15,974 nucleotides of DNA, taken from NCBI GenBank assembly GCA_964361645.1, contig CAYIBK010000025.1:1-15974 (forward strand), written 5' to 3'. The DNA comes from 2-01-FULL-39-33 sp964361645. Its GTDB lineage: Bacteria > Patescibacteriota > Patescibacteriia > 2-01-FULL-39-33. The notes beneath the pieces were generated by a model. The model saw only the letters and a list, made by a program, of their open reading frames with translations. It was not told the DNA's origin and ran no database searches. The translations under genes and the position numbers were made by a program. Of this stretch, positions 1-6,577 are shown piece by piece (position 1 is the first letter of the stretch; every line of letters starts with the position of its first letter).

Positions 1-42
1 ATTTTTAAATTAGAAATTTTTAAATTTTTAAATTATTTTTTA

Positions 43-228
43 TTACCAAGATGATTTTGTCACTCCAGGAATCTGGCCATTGGTAGCTAGCTCTCTAAAG
101 CAGATTCGGCATAAATTGAATTTCCTCATATAGCCATGTCTTCTGCCACAACGCCAACAACGGTTAACTGTTTGAGTTGACTCTTTGGGTGTTTTTTTTG
201 ATCTTGCGATTTGTGCTTTAGTTGCCAT
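43..228 (-). CDS. rpsZ: 30S ribosomal protein uS14, zinc-binding (type Z) form
   Basis: This 61-residue protein is the short uS14, which sits in the 30S head and helps assemble the 3' domain of 16S rRNA. Residues about 24-43 carry two CxxC pairs (CWRC and CRIC), the Zn-ribbon of the C+ form; the longer zinc-free form is about 100 residues. The C-terminus (GQIPGVTKSSW) is typical. It follows rplE as expected for the spc operon, with rpsH expected beyond the left edge. The ATG is preceded by AT-rich sequence with no Shine-Dalgarno site. Family and start are secure. Confidence 0.96.
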   Translation of the reverse strand: MATKAQIARSKKTPKESTQTVNRCWRCGRRHGYMRKFNLCRICFRELATNGQIPGVTKSSW

Positions 229-236
229 ATATTTTT

Positions 237-314
237 AATTTCAGATTACAGATTTCAGATTACAAATTATTTTTTAGACCTTAATCTGCAATCGGTAATT
301 TGCAATTTGAAATT
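237..314. repeat. Imperfect inverted repeat in the rplE-rpsZ spacer
   Basis: The left arm (237-261) contains two copies of the word CAGATT(A)CA, and the right arm (282-314) is an imperfect reverse complement of it. The 92-base spacer can therefore fold as an AT-rich hairpin. It has no clean T-run and so is not a convincing terminator. It is one of several unrelated hairpins filling the ribosomal spacers. Confidence 0.5.
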
Positions 315-320
315 GTTAAG

Positions 321-866
321 TTATTTTTTCTTAAATGGAAATCCCAATGTCTTAAATAATTCTAAACCTTCTTCATAAGTTTTAGCGGAAGTAGTTATAG
401 AAATTTCCAAACCATAAATTCTTTCAACCTCATCAGACTTTATTTCTGGAAAAACATTATGTTCTTTAAGGCCTAAAGTTAAATTGCCTTGGCCATCAAT
501 ATTTTTAGGTTCTAGTCCTCTAAAATCTCTAATTCGGGGAATGGCCACTAGTACCAATTTATCCAAAAAATCATACATCCTCTGACCACGCATCGTAACT
601 TTAGCACCCACTACCATGCCTTCTCTTATTTTAAAAGCGGAAATGGCTTTTTTAGCTTTGGTTTTGATTGGCTTCTGACCAGTAATTCTGGTTATAATGC
701 TCTCGACATTATCAATATAATTACTCTCGGAATTTCTAGCATTGATACCAATATTAACACTTACCTTTTCAATCTTAGGCACTGCATTATTATTTTTTAA
801 ACCAAACTTTTCCTTAAGAGCAGGAATAGATTCGGTTTGATATTTTTGATATAAGATTGATTTCAT
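321..866 (-). CDS. rplE: 50S ribosomal protein uL5
   Basis: The 181 residues match the usual bacterial uL5 length of about 180. uL5 binds 5S rRNA in the central protuberance and contacts the 30S head and P-site tRNA. Recognisable blocks are PKIEKVSVNIGI (residues about 30-41), ITGQKPIKTKAKKAISAFKIREG (about 62-84), VTMRGQRMYDFLDKLV and the RIRDFRGL segment. The C-terminus is ISITTSAKTYEEGLELFKTLGFPF. It starts 9 bases after the rplX stop, suggesting translational coupling. The start has no clear Shine-Dalgarno site. No oddities are seen. Confidence 0.97.
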   Translation of the reverse strand: MKSILYQKYQTESIPALKEKFGLKNNNAVPKIEKVSVNIGINARNSESNYIDNVESIITRITGQKPIKTKAKKAISAFKIREGMVVGAKVTMRGQRMYDFLDKLVLVAIPRIRDFRGLEPKNIDGQGNLTLGLKEHNVFPEIKSDEVERIYGLEISITTSAKTYEEGLELFKTLGFPFKKK

Positions 867-875
867 AAATATTAT

Positions 876-1199
876 TTATATAACTTCTTTACATTTTTTA
901 CAAATCCGGTTTTTTATAGTTTTTTGATTATCTGGGGATACAATTCTTTCTGATCCGACTCTGGTATTTTTACCGCATTTAGGACAAACTAAAGCCACAG
1001 CAGAAGAATTAATTGGTGATGAAAACTGGATTCTTTGCCCTTTTTCGCCTTGTTTTTTAGAGCGTTGGTGTTTGATCATTAAATTAAGACCTTCAACTAC
1101 AACTTTTTTTTCGTTTATAAAAACTTGTAAAACTTTACCTGTTTTACCCTTGTCTTTACCAGACAGTATTTTTACTTTGTCGCCTGTTTTTATCTTCAT
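876..1199 (-). CDS. rplX: 50S ribosomal protein uL24
   Basis: uL24 is an early-assembly protein that nucleates folding of the 5' domain of 23S rRNA near the exit tunnel. The 107 residues fit the family. The N-terminal KOW motif is GDKVKILSGKDKGKTGKVLQVF (about 6-27), followed by VVVEGLNLMIKHQR. The C-terminal half carries CPKC and CKKC pairs that could form a zinc ribbon, as in a subset of bacterial uL24 proteins. The upstream sequence lacks a Shine-Dalgarno site; the ATG is preceded by AAAAT. Its neighbours are rplN upstream and rplE downstream, the standard spc order. Confidence 0.96.
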   Translation of the reverse strand: MKIKTGDKVKILSGKDKGKTGKVLQVFINEKKVVVEGLNLMIKHQRSKKQGEKGQRIQFSSPINSSAVALVCPKCGKNTRVGSERIVSPDNQKTIKNRICKKCKEVI

Positions 1200-1228
1200 A
1201 TTTTACTTTATAACTTTTAACTTTATTT

Positions 1229-1289
1229 ACCATGTTAAGTAAAAATCCTTTTAGGATTTTAGACAACGAAGTTGCCTACTTAACATGGT
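1229..1289. repeat. Cruciform-capable palindrome in the rplN-rplX spacer
   Basis: A perfect 13-bp stem pairs 1229-1241 with 1277-1289. Between the arms lie two small hairpins: an AAAATCC/GGATTTT stem (about 1242-1260) and CAAC-GAA-GTTG (1264-1274). This gives a three-way branched structure. It lies 4 bases beyond the rplN stop in transcription order and has no T-run, so it may act as an RNase processing or stability element or be a mobile palindrome rather than a terminator. Confidence 0.7.
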
Positions 1290-1293
1290 GAAC

Positions 1294-1665
1294 TTATAAC
1301 ACTTCTGGTGCTAAACTAATAATTTTCTGATAACCTAAATTTCTTAATTCTCTAGCCACCGGACCAAAAACACGGGTTCCTCTCATATCCTTATTTTTAG
1401 TGTCAATAATAACAGCTGCATTTTCATCAAATCTAATATAAGAACCATCAGCCCTTCTGACTTCTTTTTTGGTGCGAACTAAAACAGCGTGAACAACATC
1501 ACCTTTTTTAACCATACTATGAGGAGTCGCCTCCTTAACACTGGCTGTGACAACATCGCCCAAGGTGGCATACCTTTTCTTATAACCGCCTAAAACTTTA
1601 ATAACCTTCAATTTCTTGGCGCCGGTGTTGTCTGCTGATTTTATCATTGATTCTACTTGAACCAT
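1294..1665 (-). CDS. rplN: 50S ribosomal protein uL14
   Basis: The 123-residue length and sequence match bacterial uL14, which binds 23S rRNA at the subunit interface and contacts 16S helix 14. Blocks include MVQVESMIKSADNTGAKKLKVIKVLGG at the N-terminus, the basic KKEVRRADGSYIRFDENAAVIID stretch (about 66-88), and DMRGTRVFGPVARELR followed by KIISLAPEVL at the C-terminus. It lies between rpsQ and rplX as expected. The start codon follows AATAT directly with no Shine-Dalgarno site. Confidence 0.98.
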   Translation of the reverse strand: MVQVESMIKSADNTGAKKLKVIKVLGGYKKRYATLGDVVTASVKEATPHSMVKKGDVVHAVLVRTKKEVRRADGSYIRFDENAAVIIDTKNKDMRGTRVFGPVARELRNLGYQKIISLAPEVL

Positions 1666-1676
1666 ATATTTATTAG

Positions 1677-1749
1677 TTAATAGTCGGTAGTGAATAGTTG
1701 GTAGAATTATCCTTTAAACTTCTACTCACTACTCACTATCCACTATTTA
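1677..1749. repeat. Imperfect inverted repeat in the rpsQ-rplN spacer
   Basis: Arms 1677-1706 and 1720-1749 are about 80 percent complementary over 30 bases. They are built from short internally repeated words (TAGTGAATAG and ACTCACTA types), giving a long hairpin with a 13-base loop. Its sequence is unrelated to the hairpins in neighbouring spacers. Its function is unknown. Confidence 0.6.
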
Positions 1750-1756
1750 CTTATTA

Positions 1757-2005
1757 TTATTTATAAACTGCTCTCCATTTCTTATCCTTACTGATCGGCC
1801 TAGATTCAACAATTTCTATAACATCACCGATTTTATATTGATTTTTAGGATCATGAACCTTGTACTTTTTACTGACCTTATATCTTTTTTGATAAATTGG
1901 ATGAAGCTGAAACCTGTCAACCTCAACCACAACGGTCTTTTCCATTTTATCGGAAATTACCTCGCCTTTGAGCTTTCTTTTAATTGTTGTCTTTTCTTTA
2001 TCCAT
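1757..2005 (-). CDS. rpsQ: 30S ribosomal protein uS17
   Basis: This 82-residue primary-binding 30S protein contacts 16S helices 7 and 11. The OB-fold signature is visible as KGEVISDKMEKTVVVEVDRFQLHPIYQKRYKVSKKYKVHD (about 13-52) and IGDVIEIVESRPISKDKKWR (about 59-78). Its length is typical of bacterial uS17 (about 80-90). It sits between rpmC and rplN. The start is preceded by CTTAT with no Shine-Dalgarno site. Confidence 0.97.
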   Translation of the reverse strand: MDKEKTTIKRKLKGEVISDKMEKTVVVEVDRFQLHPIYQKRYKVSKKYKVHDPKNQYKIGDVIEIVESRPISKDKKWRAVYK

Positions 2006-2027
2006 ATAAGTCAGTTATTGTGATATA

Positions 2028-2222
2028 TTATTTTACTTTTTTATTTTCGCCTAAAACAGTCATGACTTTGGCAATATCTTTTTTGATAACCCTCACCTCT
2101 CTGATATTCTTCAATTGATTTTGAAAAACCTTGAATTTTAAATCATCCAATTTTTTTCTTAAATCACTAAGAAGATGGTTTAATTCAGGCAATGGTTTGT
2201 TTCTGATTTCTTTAATATCCAT
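2028..2222 (-). CDS. rpmC: 50S ribosomal protein uL29
   Basis: This 64-residue two-helix protein lies near the polypeptide exit tunnel and helps form the docking site for trigger factor and SRP. The family pattern is clear: IRNKPLPELNHLLSDLRKKLDDLKFKVFQNQLKN, then IREVRVIKKDIAKVMTVLGE. It is one of the few ribosomal genes here with a Shine-Dalgarno-like sequence (AAGGA), which lies inside the end of rplP, 4 bases upstream. The arrangement suggests coupled translation with rplP. Confidence 0.95.
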   Translation of the reverse strand: MDIKEIRNKPLPELNHLLSDLRKKLDDLKFKVFQNQLKNIREVRVIKKDIAKVMTVLGENKKVK

Positions 2223-2226
2223 ATAA

Positions 2227-2637
2227 TTAATCCTTAACTATAAATTTAGTCTTAACTGGTAATTTATATCCTGCTAATTTCATGGCTTCTTTAGCTTCAG
2301 CTGCGCTGATACCATCCATTTCAAAAATAATGGTTCCAGGCTTTACCACAGCTACATAATATTCGGGCACGCCCTTGCCTCCACCCATAGTGGTCTGTGT
2401 GCCTTTTTGAGTTATCGGCCGATGAGGAAAAATTCTAATCCAAATTTTACCACCACGCTTAAGAAATTTAGTAATAACCCTTCTGGAAGATTCAATTTGT
2501 TGAGCACTCACCCAGCCGCCAGTAGTTGCTTTAAGAGCGAAGGCGCCAAAAGCAATAGCGTTGTTCCTGCCGGCAACACCCTTAACATCGGGACGATGTG
2601 GTTTTCTCATTTTTAATTTCTTTGGTGCTAAAGACAT
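2227..2637 (-). CDS. rplP: 50S ribosomal protein uL16
   Basis: uL16 is a late-assembly protein at the A-site/peptidyl-transferase region that helps position tRNA. The 136-residue length is standard. Diagnostic blocks are AFGAFALKATTGGWVSAQQIESSRRVITKFLKRGGKIWIRIFPHRPITQK (about 30-79), MGGGKGVPEYYVAVVKPGTIIFEMDG (about 84-109) and the C-terminal AKEAMKLAGYKLPVKTKFI. It is followed by rpmC after 4 bases. The ATG follows AAAAT, with no Shine-Dalgarno site. Confidence 0.97.
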   Translation of the reverse strand: MSLAPKKLKMRKPHRPDVKGVAGRNNAIAFGAFALKATTGGWVSAQQIESSRRVITKFLKRGGKIWIRIFPHRPITQKGTQTTMGGGKGVPEYYVAVVKPGTIIFEMDGISAAEAKEAMKLAGYKLPVKTKFIVKD

Positions 2638-2646
2638 ATTTTATCA

Positions 2647-2725
2647 ACTGATTAGCTTGTTAGCTTATTAGGATTTATTTATATGTTTCTTATAAACGAT
2701 CCCTAATGAGCTAAAAAGCTACAGT
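2647..2725. repeat. Imperfect inverted repeat in the rpsC-rplP spacer
   Basis: Arms 2647-2674 and 2699-2725 pair imperfectly using repeated TTAGCT-type words, leaving an AT-rich loop of about 24 bases. The 100-base spacer is almost entirely this hairpin. No terminator T-run is seen. Confidence 0.55.
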
Positions 2726-2737
2726 CTAAATTATTAA

Positions 2738-3448
2738 TTATTTTATTCTCTTGATTGTTTCTGGTTTTTTAGTTTGTTCCTGATTATCATTAGTGTTAAA
2801 CACTTCACCGCGATAAATCCAAACCTTAACTCCAATTTTTCCATAAATGGTCATAGCCGCATCACGACTATAATCTATATCAGCGCGTAGTGTGTGTAGT
2901 GGAACTTTACCAGTTGAAAAAGTTTCTCTCCGAGCGATTTCGGCTCCATTCAACCTGCCAGAAACAATAACTTTGATTCCCTTGGCTCCGGCTTTTTCGG
3001 CTCGGCCCATGGCTTGTTTAACTGCTCGTCTAAAAGGAATTCTTTTTTCTAAATCAGCAATAACTTGCTGAACAATAACAGCCGAATCCAAACTGGGATT
3101 TTCAACTTCAATGATATTAATATTAATGTTTTTAATGCCCCTCTTGCGTGAAAAAGAATCTTTCATAAATTTGTTATGAATTTCTTTCTTCAAATCTTCA
3201 GCTCCTTGACCGCCTCGGCCAATAACAATACCTGGTTTAGCGCAACGAACATTAATGCTAATGCCATTGTTTGATCTTTCAATATCAACTTTAGAAACTC
3301 CAGCGGCTCGGAATTTTTTCAAAATAAATTTTCTAATTTTTATGTCATGTTCTAAAAGCTCAGAAAAATCATAATCAGAAAACCACTTGGAATCCCAAGT
3401 TTTATTAATCTTCAATCTAAATGCTTTTGGATGAACTTTTTGTCCCAT
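2738..3448 (-). CDS. rpsC: 30S ribosomal protein uS3
   Basis: This 236-residue protein belongs to the mRNA entry site and contributes to its helicase activity. The N-terminal MGQKVHPKAFRL is diagnostic. The KH type-2 domain shows the GxxG-type motif in KPGIVIGRGGQGAEDLKKEI (about 71-90). The C-terminal domain shows the block AVKQAMGRAEKAGAKGIKVIVSGRLNGAEIARRE. A short charged tail ends the protein. Translation starts just downstream of a four-copy heptamer repeat without a Shine-Dalgarno site. Confidence 0.98.
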   Translation of the reverse strand: MGQKVHPKAFRLKINKTWDSKWFSDYDFSELLEHDIKIRKFILKKFRAAGVSKVDIERSNNGISINVRCAKPGIVIGRGGQGAEDLKKEIHNKFMKDSFSRKRGIKNININIIEVENPSLDSAVIVQQVIADLEKRIPFRRAVKQAMGRAEKAGAKGIKVIVSGRLNGAEIARRETFSTGKVPLHTLRADIDYSRDAAMTIYGKIGVKVWIYRGEVFNTNDNQEQTKKPETIKRIK

Positions 3449-3456
3449 ATTATTAA

Positions 3457-3491
3457 AATTTCTAATTTCTAATTTCTAATTTCTAATTTTT
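3457..3491. repeat. Heptamer tandem repeat upstream of rpsC
   Basis: Four exact copies of AATTTCT plus a degenerate fifth lie 8 bases upstream of the rpsC start. On the transcribed strand this reads (AGAAATT)n. The same repeat with the same copy number lies upstream of rplB at 5302-5329, and both copies are followed on the plus strand by an AAACAATT word. It occupies the place where a Shine-Dalgarno site would be. Confidence 0.8.
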
Positions 3492-3512
3492 AAACAATTT
3501 TTAAATTATTTA

Positions 3513-4034
3513 CTAACTGCCAGTTCTTCTATTAAAAAGTTTATTACCTGTTTTTTTATTAACACTGCCACCTCTTTTGCTACCACCATCTGATTTTTTA
3601 TCTTCTTTCTTATCTTCGTGGCTGATTTTGCCTAAATCCTCTATTTTAATAATATCATCTTTAGTATCTTCTTTTTTAACCTTCTTCTTAGAAGTGGTTG
3701 GAATCTTTTCGGCTAAAACAACAGTAATATGAGAAGATCTCTTAATCAACGGGGTAGCTCTACCCATAGCCTTTGGCATCCAGCGTTTTAAGGTTGGACC
3801 GCCGTCAACTGTGATTTCTCTGACAAACAGATTATTTCTCTTTAAGTCATCATTTTCTTCAGCATTAGCAATAGCTGATTTAAGTAATGTGGCAATTGGC
3901 AAAGATGAATGTTTCTTACTAAACTGAAGTTGAACCAAAGCTTCTTCCACATCTAAACCACGGATTAAATCAACTAGTAATCTAACCTTCTTGGGAGAAA
4001 TTCTTATAAATTTTGCTTTAGCTCTAACTTCCAT
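3513..4034 (-). CDS. rplV: 50S ribosomal protein uL22 with long charged C-terminal tail
   Basis: The conserved uL22 fold covers about residues 1-112: KAKFIRISPKKVRLLVDLIRGLDVEEALVQLQFSKKHSSLPIATLLKSAIANAEEN, then FVREITVDGGPTLKRWMPKAMGRATPLIKRSSHITVVL. uL22 lines the nascent peptide tunnel. The total of 173 residues is about 60 longer than the usual 110-115. The extra C-terminus is lysine-, aspartate- and glycine-rich low complexity ending in NRRTGS and is probably disordered. The gene starts 16 bases after the rpsS stop and has no Shine-Dalgarno site. The tail is the only unusual feature. Confidence 0.96.
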   Translation of the reverse strand: MEVRAKAKFIRISPKKVRLLVDLIRGLDVEEALVQLQFSKKHSSLPIATLLKSAIANAEENDDLKRNNLFVREITVDGGPTLKRWMPKAMGRATPLIKRSSHITVVLAEKIPTTSKKKVKKEDTKDDIIKIEDLGKISHEDKKEDKKSDGGSKRGGSVNKKTGNKLFNRRTGS

Positions 4035-4050
4035 ATTATTTTATTTCTTT

Positions 4051-4344
4051 TTATTTAACAGTTTTGTCCTGTTCAATAGATTTTTGAACCTTACCACCAT
4101 GTCTGACAAATTTCTTAGTAAGAGAGAATTCTCCCAACTTATGCCCCACCATGTTTTCAATAACTAAAACTGGAATATGATCACGACCATTATGCACGCC
4201 AAAAGTAAACCCCACCATTTCGGGAGTAATACTGCTTCCTCTAGACCAAGTCTTAATAACGACTTTTTCTCCTTTTTGGATTTTAGCCATTTTCTTAAGT
4301 AATTTTTGGTCTACATAAGGACCTTTTTTAGAACTTCTGGACAT
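4051..4344 (-). CDS. rpsS: 30S ribosomal protein uS19
   Basis: This 97-residue 30S head protein forms intersubunit bridges with uL5 and associates with uS13. The sequence is canonical: MSRSSKKGPYVDQKLLKKM at the start, IKTWSRGSSITPEMVGFTFGVHNGRDHIPVLVIENMVGHKLGEFSLTK in the middle, and a basic tail. It lies between rplB and rplV as in the S10 operon. The start is AATATATG with no Shine-Dalgarno site. Confidence 0.98.
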   Translation of the reverse strand: MSRSSKKGPYVDQKLLKKMAKIQKGEKVVIKTWSRGSSITPEMVGFTFGVHNGRDHIPVLVIENMVGHKLGEFSLTKKFVRHGGKVQKSIEQDKTVK

Positions 4345-4351
4345 ATATTTA

Positions 4352-4440
4352 TTAGCTCATGGCTTATAGCCAATGGCTTATGGATTCACTTCTTATTTAA
4401 GAAATATTCCCATAAGCTATTAGCTATAGGCTATTGGCCT
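4352..4440. repeat. Imperfect inverted repeat in the rplB-rpsS spacer
   Basis: Arms of about 4354-4383 and 4409-4440 pair imperfectly and are built from internally repeated GGCTTAT/CCAATGGC words. A smaller TTCTTA/TAAGAA palindrome lies in the loop. The hairpin fills the spacer, with no terminator T-run. Confidence 0.55.
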
Positions 4441-4444
4441 ATTA

Positions 4445-5293
4445 TTATTTATTTCTTTTTTTAGACTTTCTTCTAGAGATAATCATAATGTTTGATTTCT
4501 TGCTATGAAGTCTAGTCTTAACTCCCAACGCTGGTTTGCCCCATGGAGTTTTGGGATTCTTCAAGCCAATTGGGTTGTTACCTTCACCACCACCATGAGG
4601 ATGATCTACCGGATTCATGGCTTTTCCTCTGACGGTTGGCCTAATGCCTCGGTGTCTATTTCTGCCAGCCTTGCCCCATCTGATATTTTTATAATCAGGA
4701 TTACTAACAGAACCAATAGTCGCTAAACATTTGTCAGAAACCAACCTGATTTCACCGGAAGGCATTTTTAACTGAGCATTACCGCCATCGATGCCCATTA
4801 AATAAATAGAATTACCAGCGCTTCTGGCCAATTGGCCGCCTTTACCTGGAGTCATTTCCACATTATATACAAACATGCCCGGAGGAACAACTTCAAGAGG
4901 CATCGTGTTGCCAACTTTTAACTCTATCAATTTCTGGGAACTAAGTAATTTTTCCCCAACCTTCAAATCAGCAGAAGCAATGATATATCTTTTTTCACCA
5001 TCAGCATAATTTAATAAAGCAATTCGGCAATTCCTATTTGGATCGTACTCAATACTAATAACAGTTGACGGAATATCAAACTTATCTCTTTTATAATCAA
5101 TAATTCTAACTTTCTTTTTATAGCCACCACCATGATGTCTAACAGTAATTTTACCCTGATTATTTCGGCCAGCCATATTTTTACCAGAAATAATAAGCTG
5201 TTTATGCGGCTTACTGGTGGTAATATCATAACTCGTCAACACTGAAGTGTGACGTCTAGCTGGGCTTGTTGGTTTGTAGACTTTTACTGCCAT
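4445..5293 (-). CDS. rplB: 50S ribosomal protein uL2
   Basis: uL2 is required for subunit association and peptidyl-transferase centre formation. The 282 residues match the usual length of about 275. Seen are the N-terminal KPTSPARRHTSVL, GRNNQGKITVRHHGGGYKKKVRIIDYKRDK (about 42-71), VPPGMFVYNVEMTPGKGGQLARSAG, and the C-terminal signature MNPVDHPHGGGEG (about 226-238), which holds the conserved histidine near the peptidyl-transferase centre. The basic tail ends in SRRKSKKRNK. The start is 8 bases downstream of a heptamer repeat and has no clear Shine-Dalgarno site. Confidence 0.98.
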   Translation of the reverse strand: MAVKVYKPTSPARRHTSVLTSYDITTSKPHKQLIISGKNMAGRNNQGKITVRHHGGGYKKKVRIIDYKRDKFDIPSTVISIEYDPNRNCRIALLNYADGEKRYIIASADLKVGEKLLSSQKLIELKVGNTMPLEVVPPGMFVYNVEMTPGKGGQLARSAGNSIYLMGIDGGNAQLKMPSGEIRLVSDKCLATIGSVSNPDYKNIRWGKAGRNRHRGIRPTVRGKAMNPVDHPHGGGEGNNPIGLKNPKTPWGKPALGVKTRLHSKKSNIMIISRRKSKKRNK

Positions 5294-5301
5294 TTCTTTA
5301 A

Positions 5302-5329
5302 AATTTCTAATTTCTAATTTCTAATTTCT
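5302..5329. repeat. Heptamer tandem repeat upstream of rplB
   Basis: Four exact AATTTCT copies lie 8 bases upstream of the rplB start, the same arrangement as upstream of rpsC at 3457-3491. The rest of the spacer to 5399 is AT-rich with repeated TTTTTAAA and GAAAATT words. Confidence 0.8.
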
Positions 5330-5399
5330 AAACAATTAATTAATTTTTAAATTTTTAAATTATTTTGAAATTGAAAATTGAAAATTTTTAAATTATTAT

Positions 5400-5870
5400 T
5401 TAAGCTCCTTCGTGAATTTGAATATTTTTTCCTGCAGGCAAAATAACTATAGCTTTTTTCCAATCTTTAGTTTTACCTGTATTTCTGCCATGTCTAACAA
5501 TTTTTCCTGAAATATTTAAAACATTAACTTTGGTTGGTTTAACGCCATATCTAGCTTCTATCGCTTGAGCTACTTGAATTTTATTAGCTTTGCTTGATAT
5601 TTCAAAAACATATTGATTTTTTTGTCCTAAGTTGGTAGCTTTTTCAGTAATAAGAGGTCTAATTAAAATACTATGTAATTTAGAAATATTAGCTGAAGAT
5701 GGTTGGCCACTTTCTTTCTTAACATCAACTTTTGTTTCTGAAACTTTAACTTCTTTTTTGATAACTTTTTTAGCCACATCAACATTAGCGATTTCTGGTT
5801 TAGAAATTGCTTCTCCTACTTGTGAAGGCAGATCTTCTTTGGATTTTTTAAACTTATCAAAAATACTCAT
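5400..5870 (-). CDS. rplW: 50S ribosomal protein uL23 with N-terminal extension
   Basis: The C-terminal 90 or so residues are uL23: LHSILIRPLITEKATNLGQKNQYVFEISSKANKIQVAQAIEARYGVKPTKVNVLNISGK (about 65-123), then GKTKDWKKAIVILPAGKNIQIHEGA. uL23 lies at the tunnel exit and docks trigger factor and SRP. The first 63 or so residues are an extension (MSIFDKFKKSKEDLPSQVGE and onward) rich in K, V and E that is absent from classical uL23, giving 156 residues instead of about 95-100. The start is the ATG adjacent to the N gap, so the upstream context cannot be checked. An alternative internal start cannot be excluded, although the extension reads as protein-like rather than random. Confidence 0.93.
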   Translation of the reverse strand: MSIFDKFKKSKEDLPSQVGEAISKPEIANVDVAKKVIKKEVKVSETKVDVKKESGQPSSANISKLHSILIRPLITEKATNLGQKNQYVFEISSKANKIQVAQAIEARYGVKPTKVNVLNISGKIVRHGRNTGKTKDWKKAIVILPAGKNIQIHEGA

Positions 5871-5871
5871 A

Positions 5872-5971
5872 NNNNNNNNNNNNNNNNNNNNNNNNNNNNN
5901 NNNNNNNNNNNNNNNNNNNNNNNNNNNNNNNNNNNNNNNNNNNNNNNNNNNNNNNNNNNNNNNNNNNNNNN
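5872..5971. other. Assembly gap (100 N)
   Basis: There are exactly 100 Ns, a typical scaffolding placeholder, so the true length is unknown. The gap hides the C-terminus of rplD and the rplW translation-start region. From the usual rplD length the hidden coding part is about 10-30 codons. Confidence 0.99.
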
Positions 5972-6576
5972 GAAGTCAGTATGGTGTCATGATTTAAAAT
6001 ATCAACACAATTCAAACTATCGGCCAAGATAATATCAACCTTATCTAAATTTTTAACCGCTCTCATTATATTCTGATCATTCTTATCAAGTACCAATAAA
6101 AACTTCTTATTATCCTTGATGCTAGCTATTTTAGTTTTGATATTAGTGATTAAACTCTTCAAATCATTAGTTTTGCCTGTTAAGAGTTCAACTTTCTCTA
6201 AAACTAAAAATGAATTATTAGCTACTTTATCAGAAAGACACATCGCTAGAGCCAATTGTTTCTGTTTTTTATTGATGCCTTTGGTGAAATTCCTGTCGCT
6301 AGTCGGGCCAAAAGTAACGCCGCCACCCTTCCATAAAGGAGAACGAATAGAACCATGTCTAGCACGGCCAGTACCTTTTTGTCGCCAAGGTTTTTTGCCA
6401 CCGCCTCTGACTTCGCTTTTGTCTTTGGTGTCAGCTAAAACACGTCTGGCATTAGCCTGTTGGGCCACCACTACTTGATGGATAACTTCGATTTTTGGTT
6501 TCACACCAAAAATACGCTGGCTGATTTCAATATCCTTAGTTTTTTCACCATTTGAATTGTAAACTGGAATTTTCAT
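5972..6576 (-). CDS. rplD: 50S ribosomal protein uL4 (3' end hidden in gap)
   Basis: About 201 residues are visible. uL4 binds 23S domain I, its loop reaches into the exit tunnel, and in E. coli it autoregulates the S10 operon. The loop signature SEVRGGGKKPWRQKGTGRARHGSIRSPLWKGGGVTFGP (about residues 54-91) is intact. The C-terminal Rossmann-like part KFLLVLDKNDQNIMRAVKNLDKVDIILADSLNCVDILNHDTILT is seen up to the gap. Classical uL4 has 200-210 residues, so only a short C-terminal helix is missing. The start ATG lies one base after the rplC stop, so the two genes are translationally coupled. Confidence 0.95.
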
Positions 6577-6577
6577 A

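Noticed and set aside
3457..5329. CRISPR-like array from the heptamer repeats
   Set aside because: The units are 7 bases long, contiguous and without spacers, so they are simple tandem repeats.
5632..5997. Plus-strand open frame across the N gap, and many other plus-strand frames opposite ribosomal genes (such as 4505-4726, 6116-6478, 15274-15483)
   Set aside because: They are antisense shadows of well-identified genes, with no ribosome binding sites or family resemblance.
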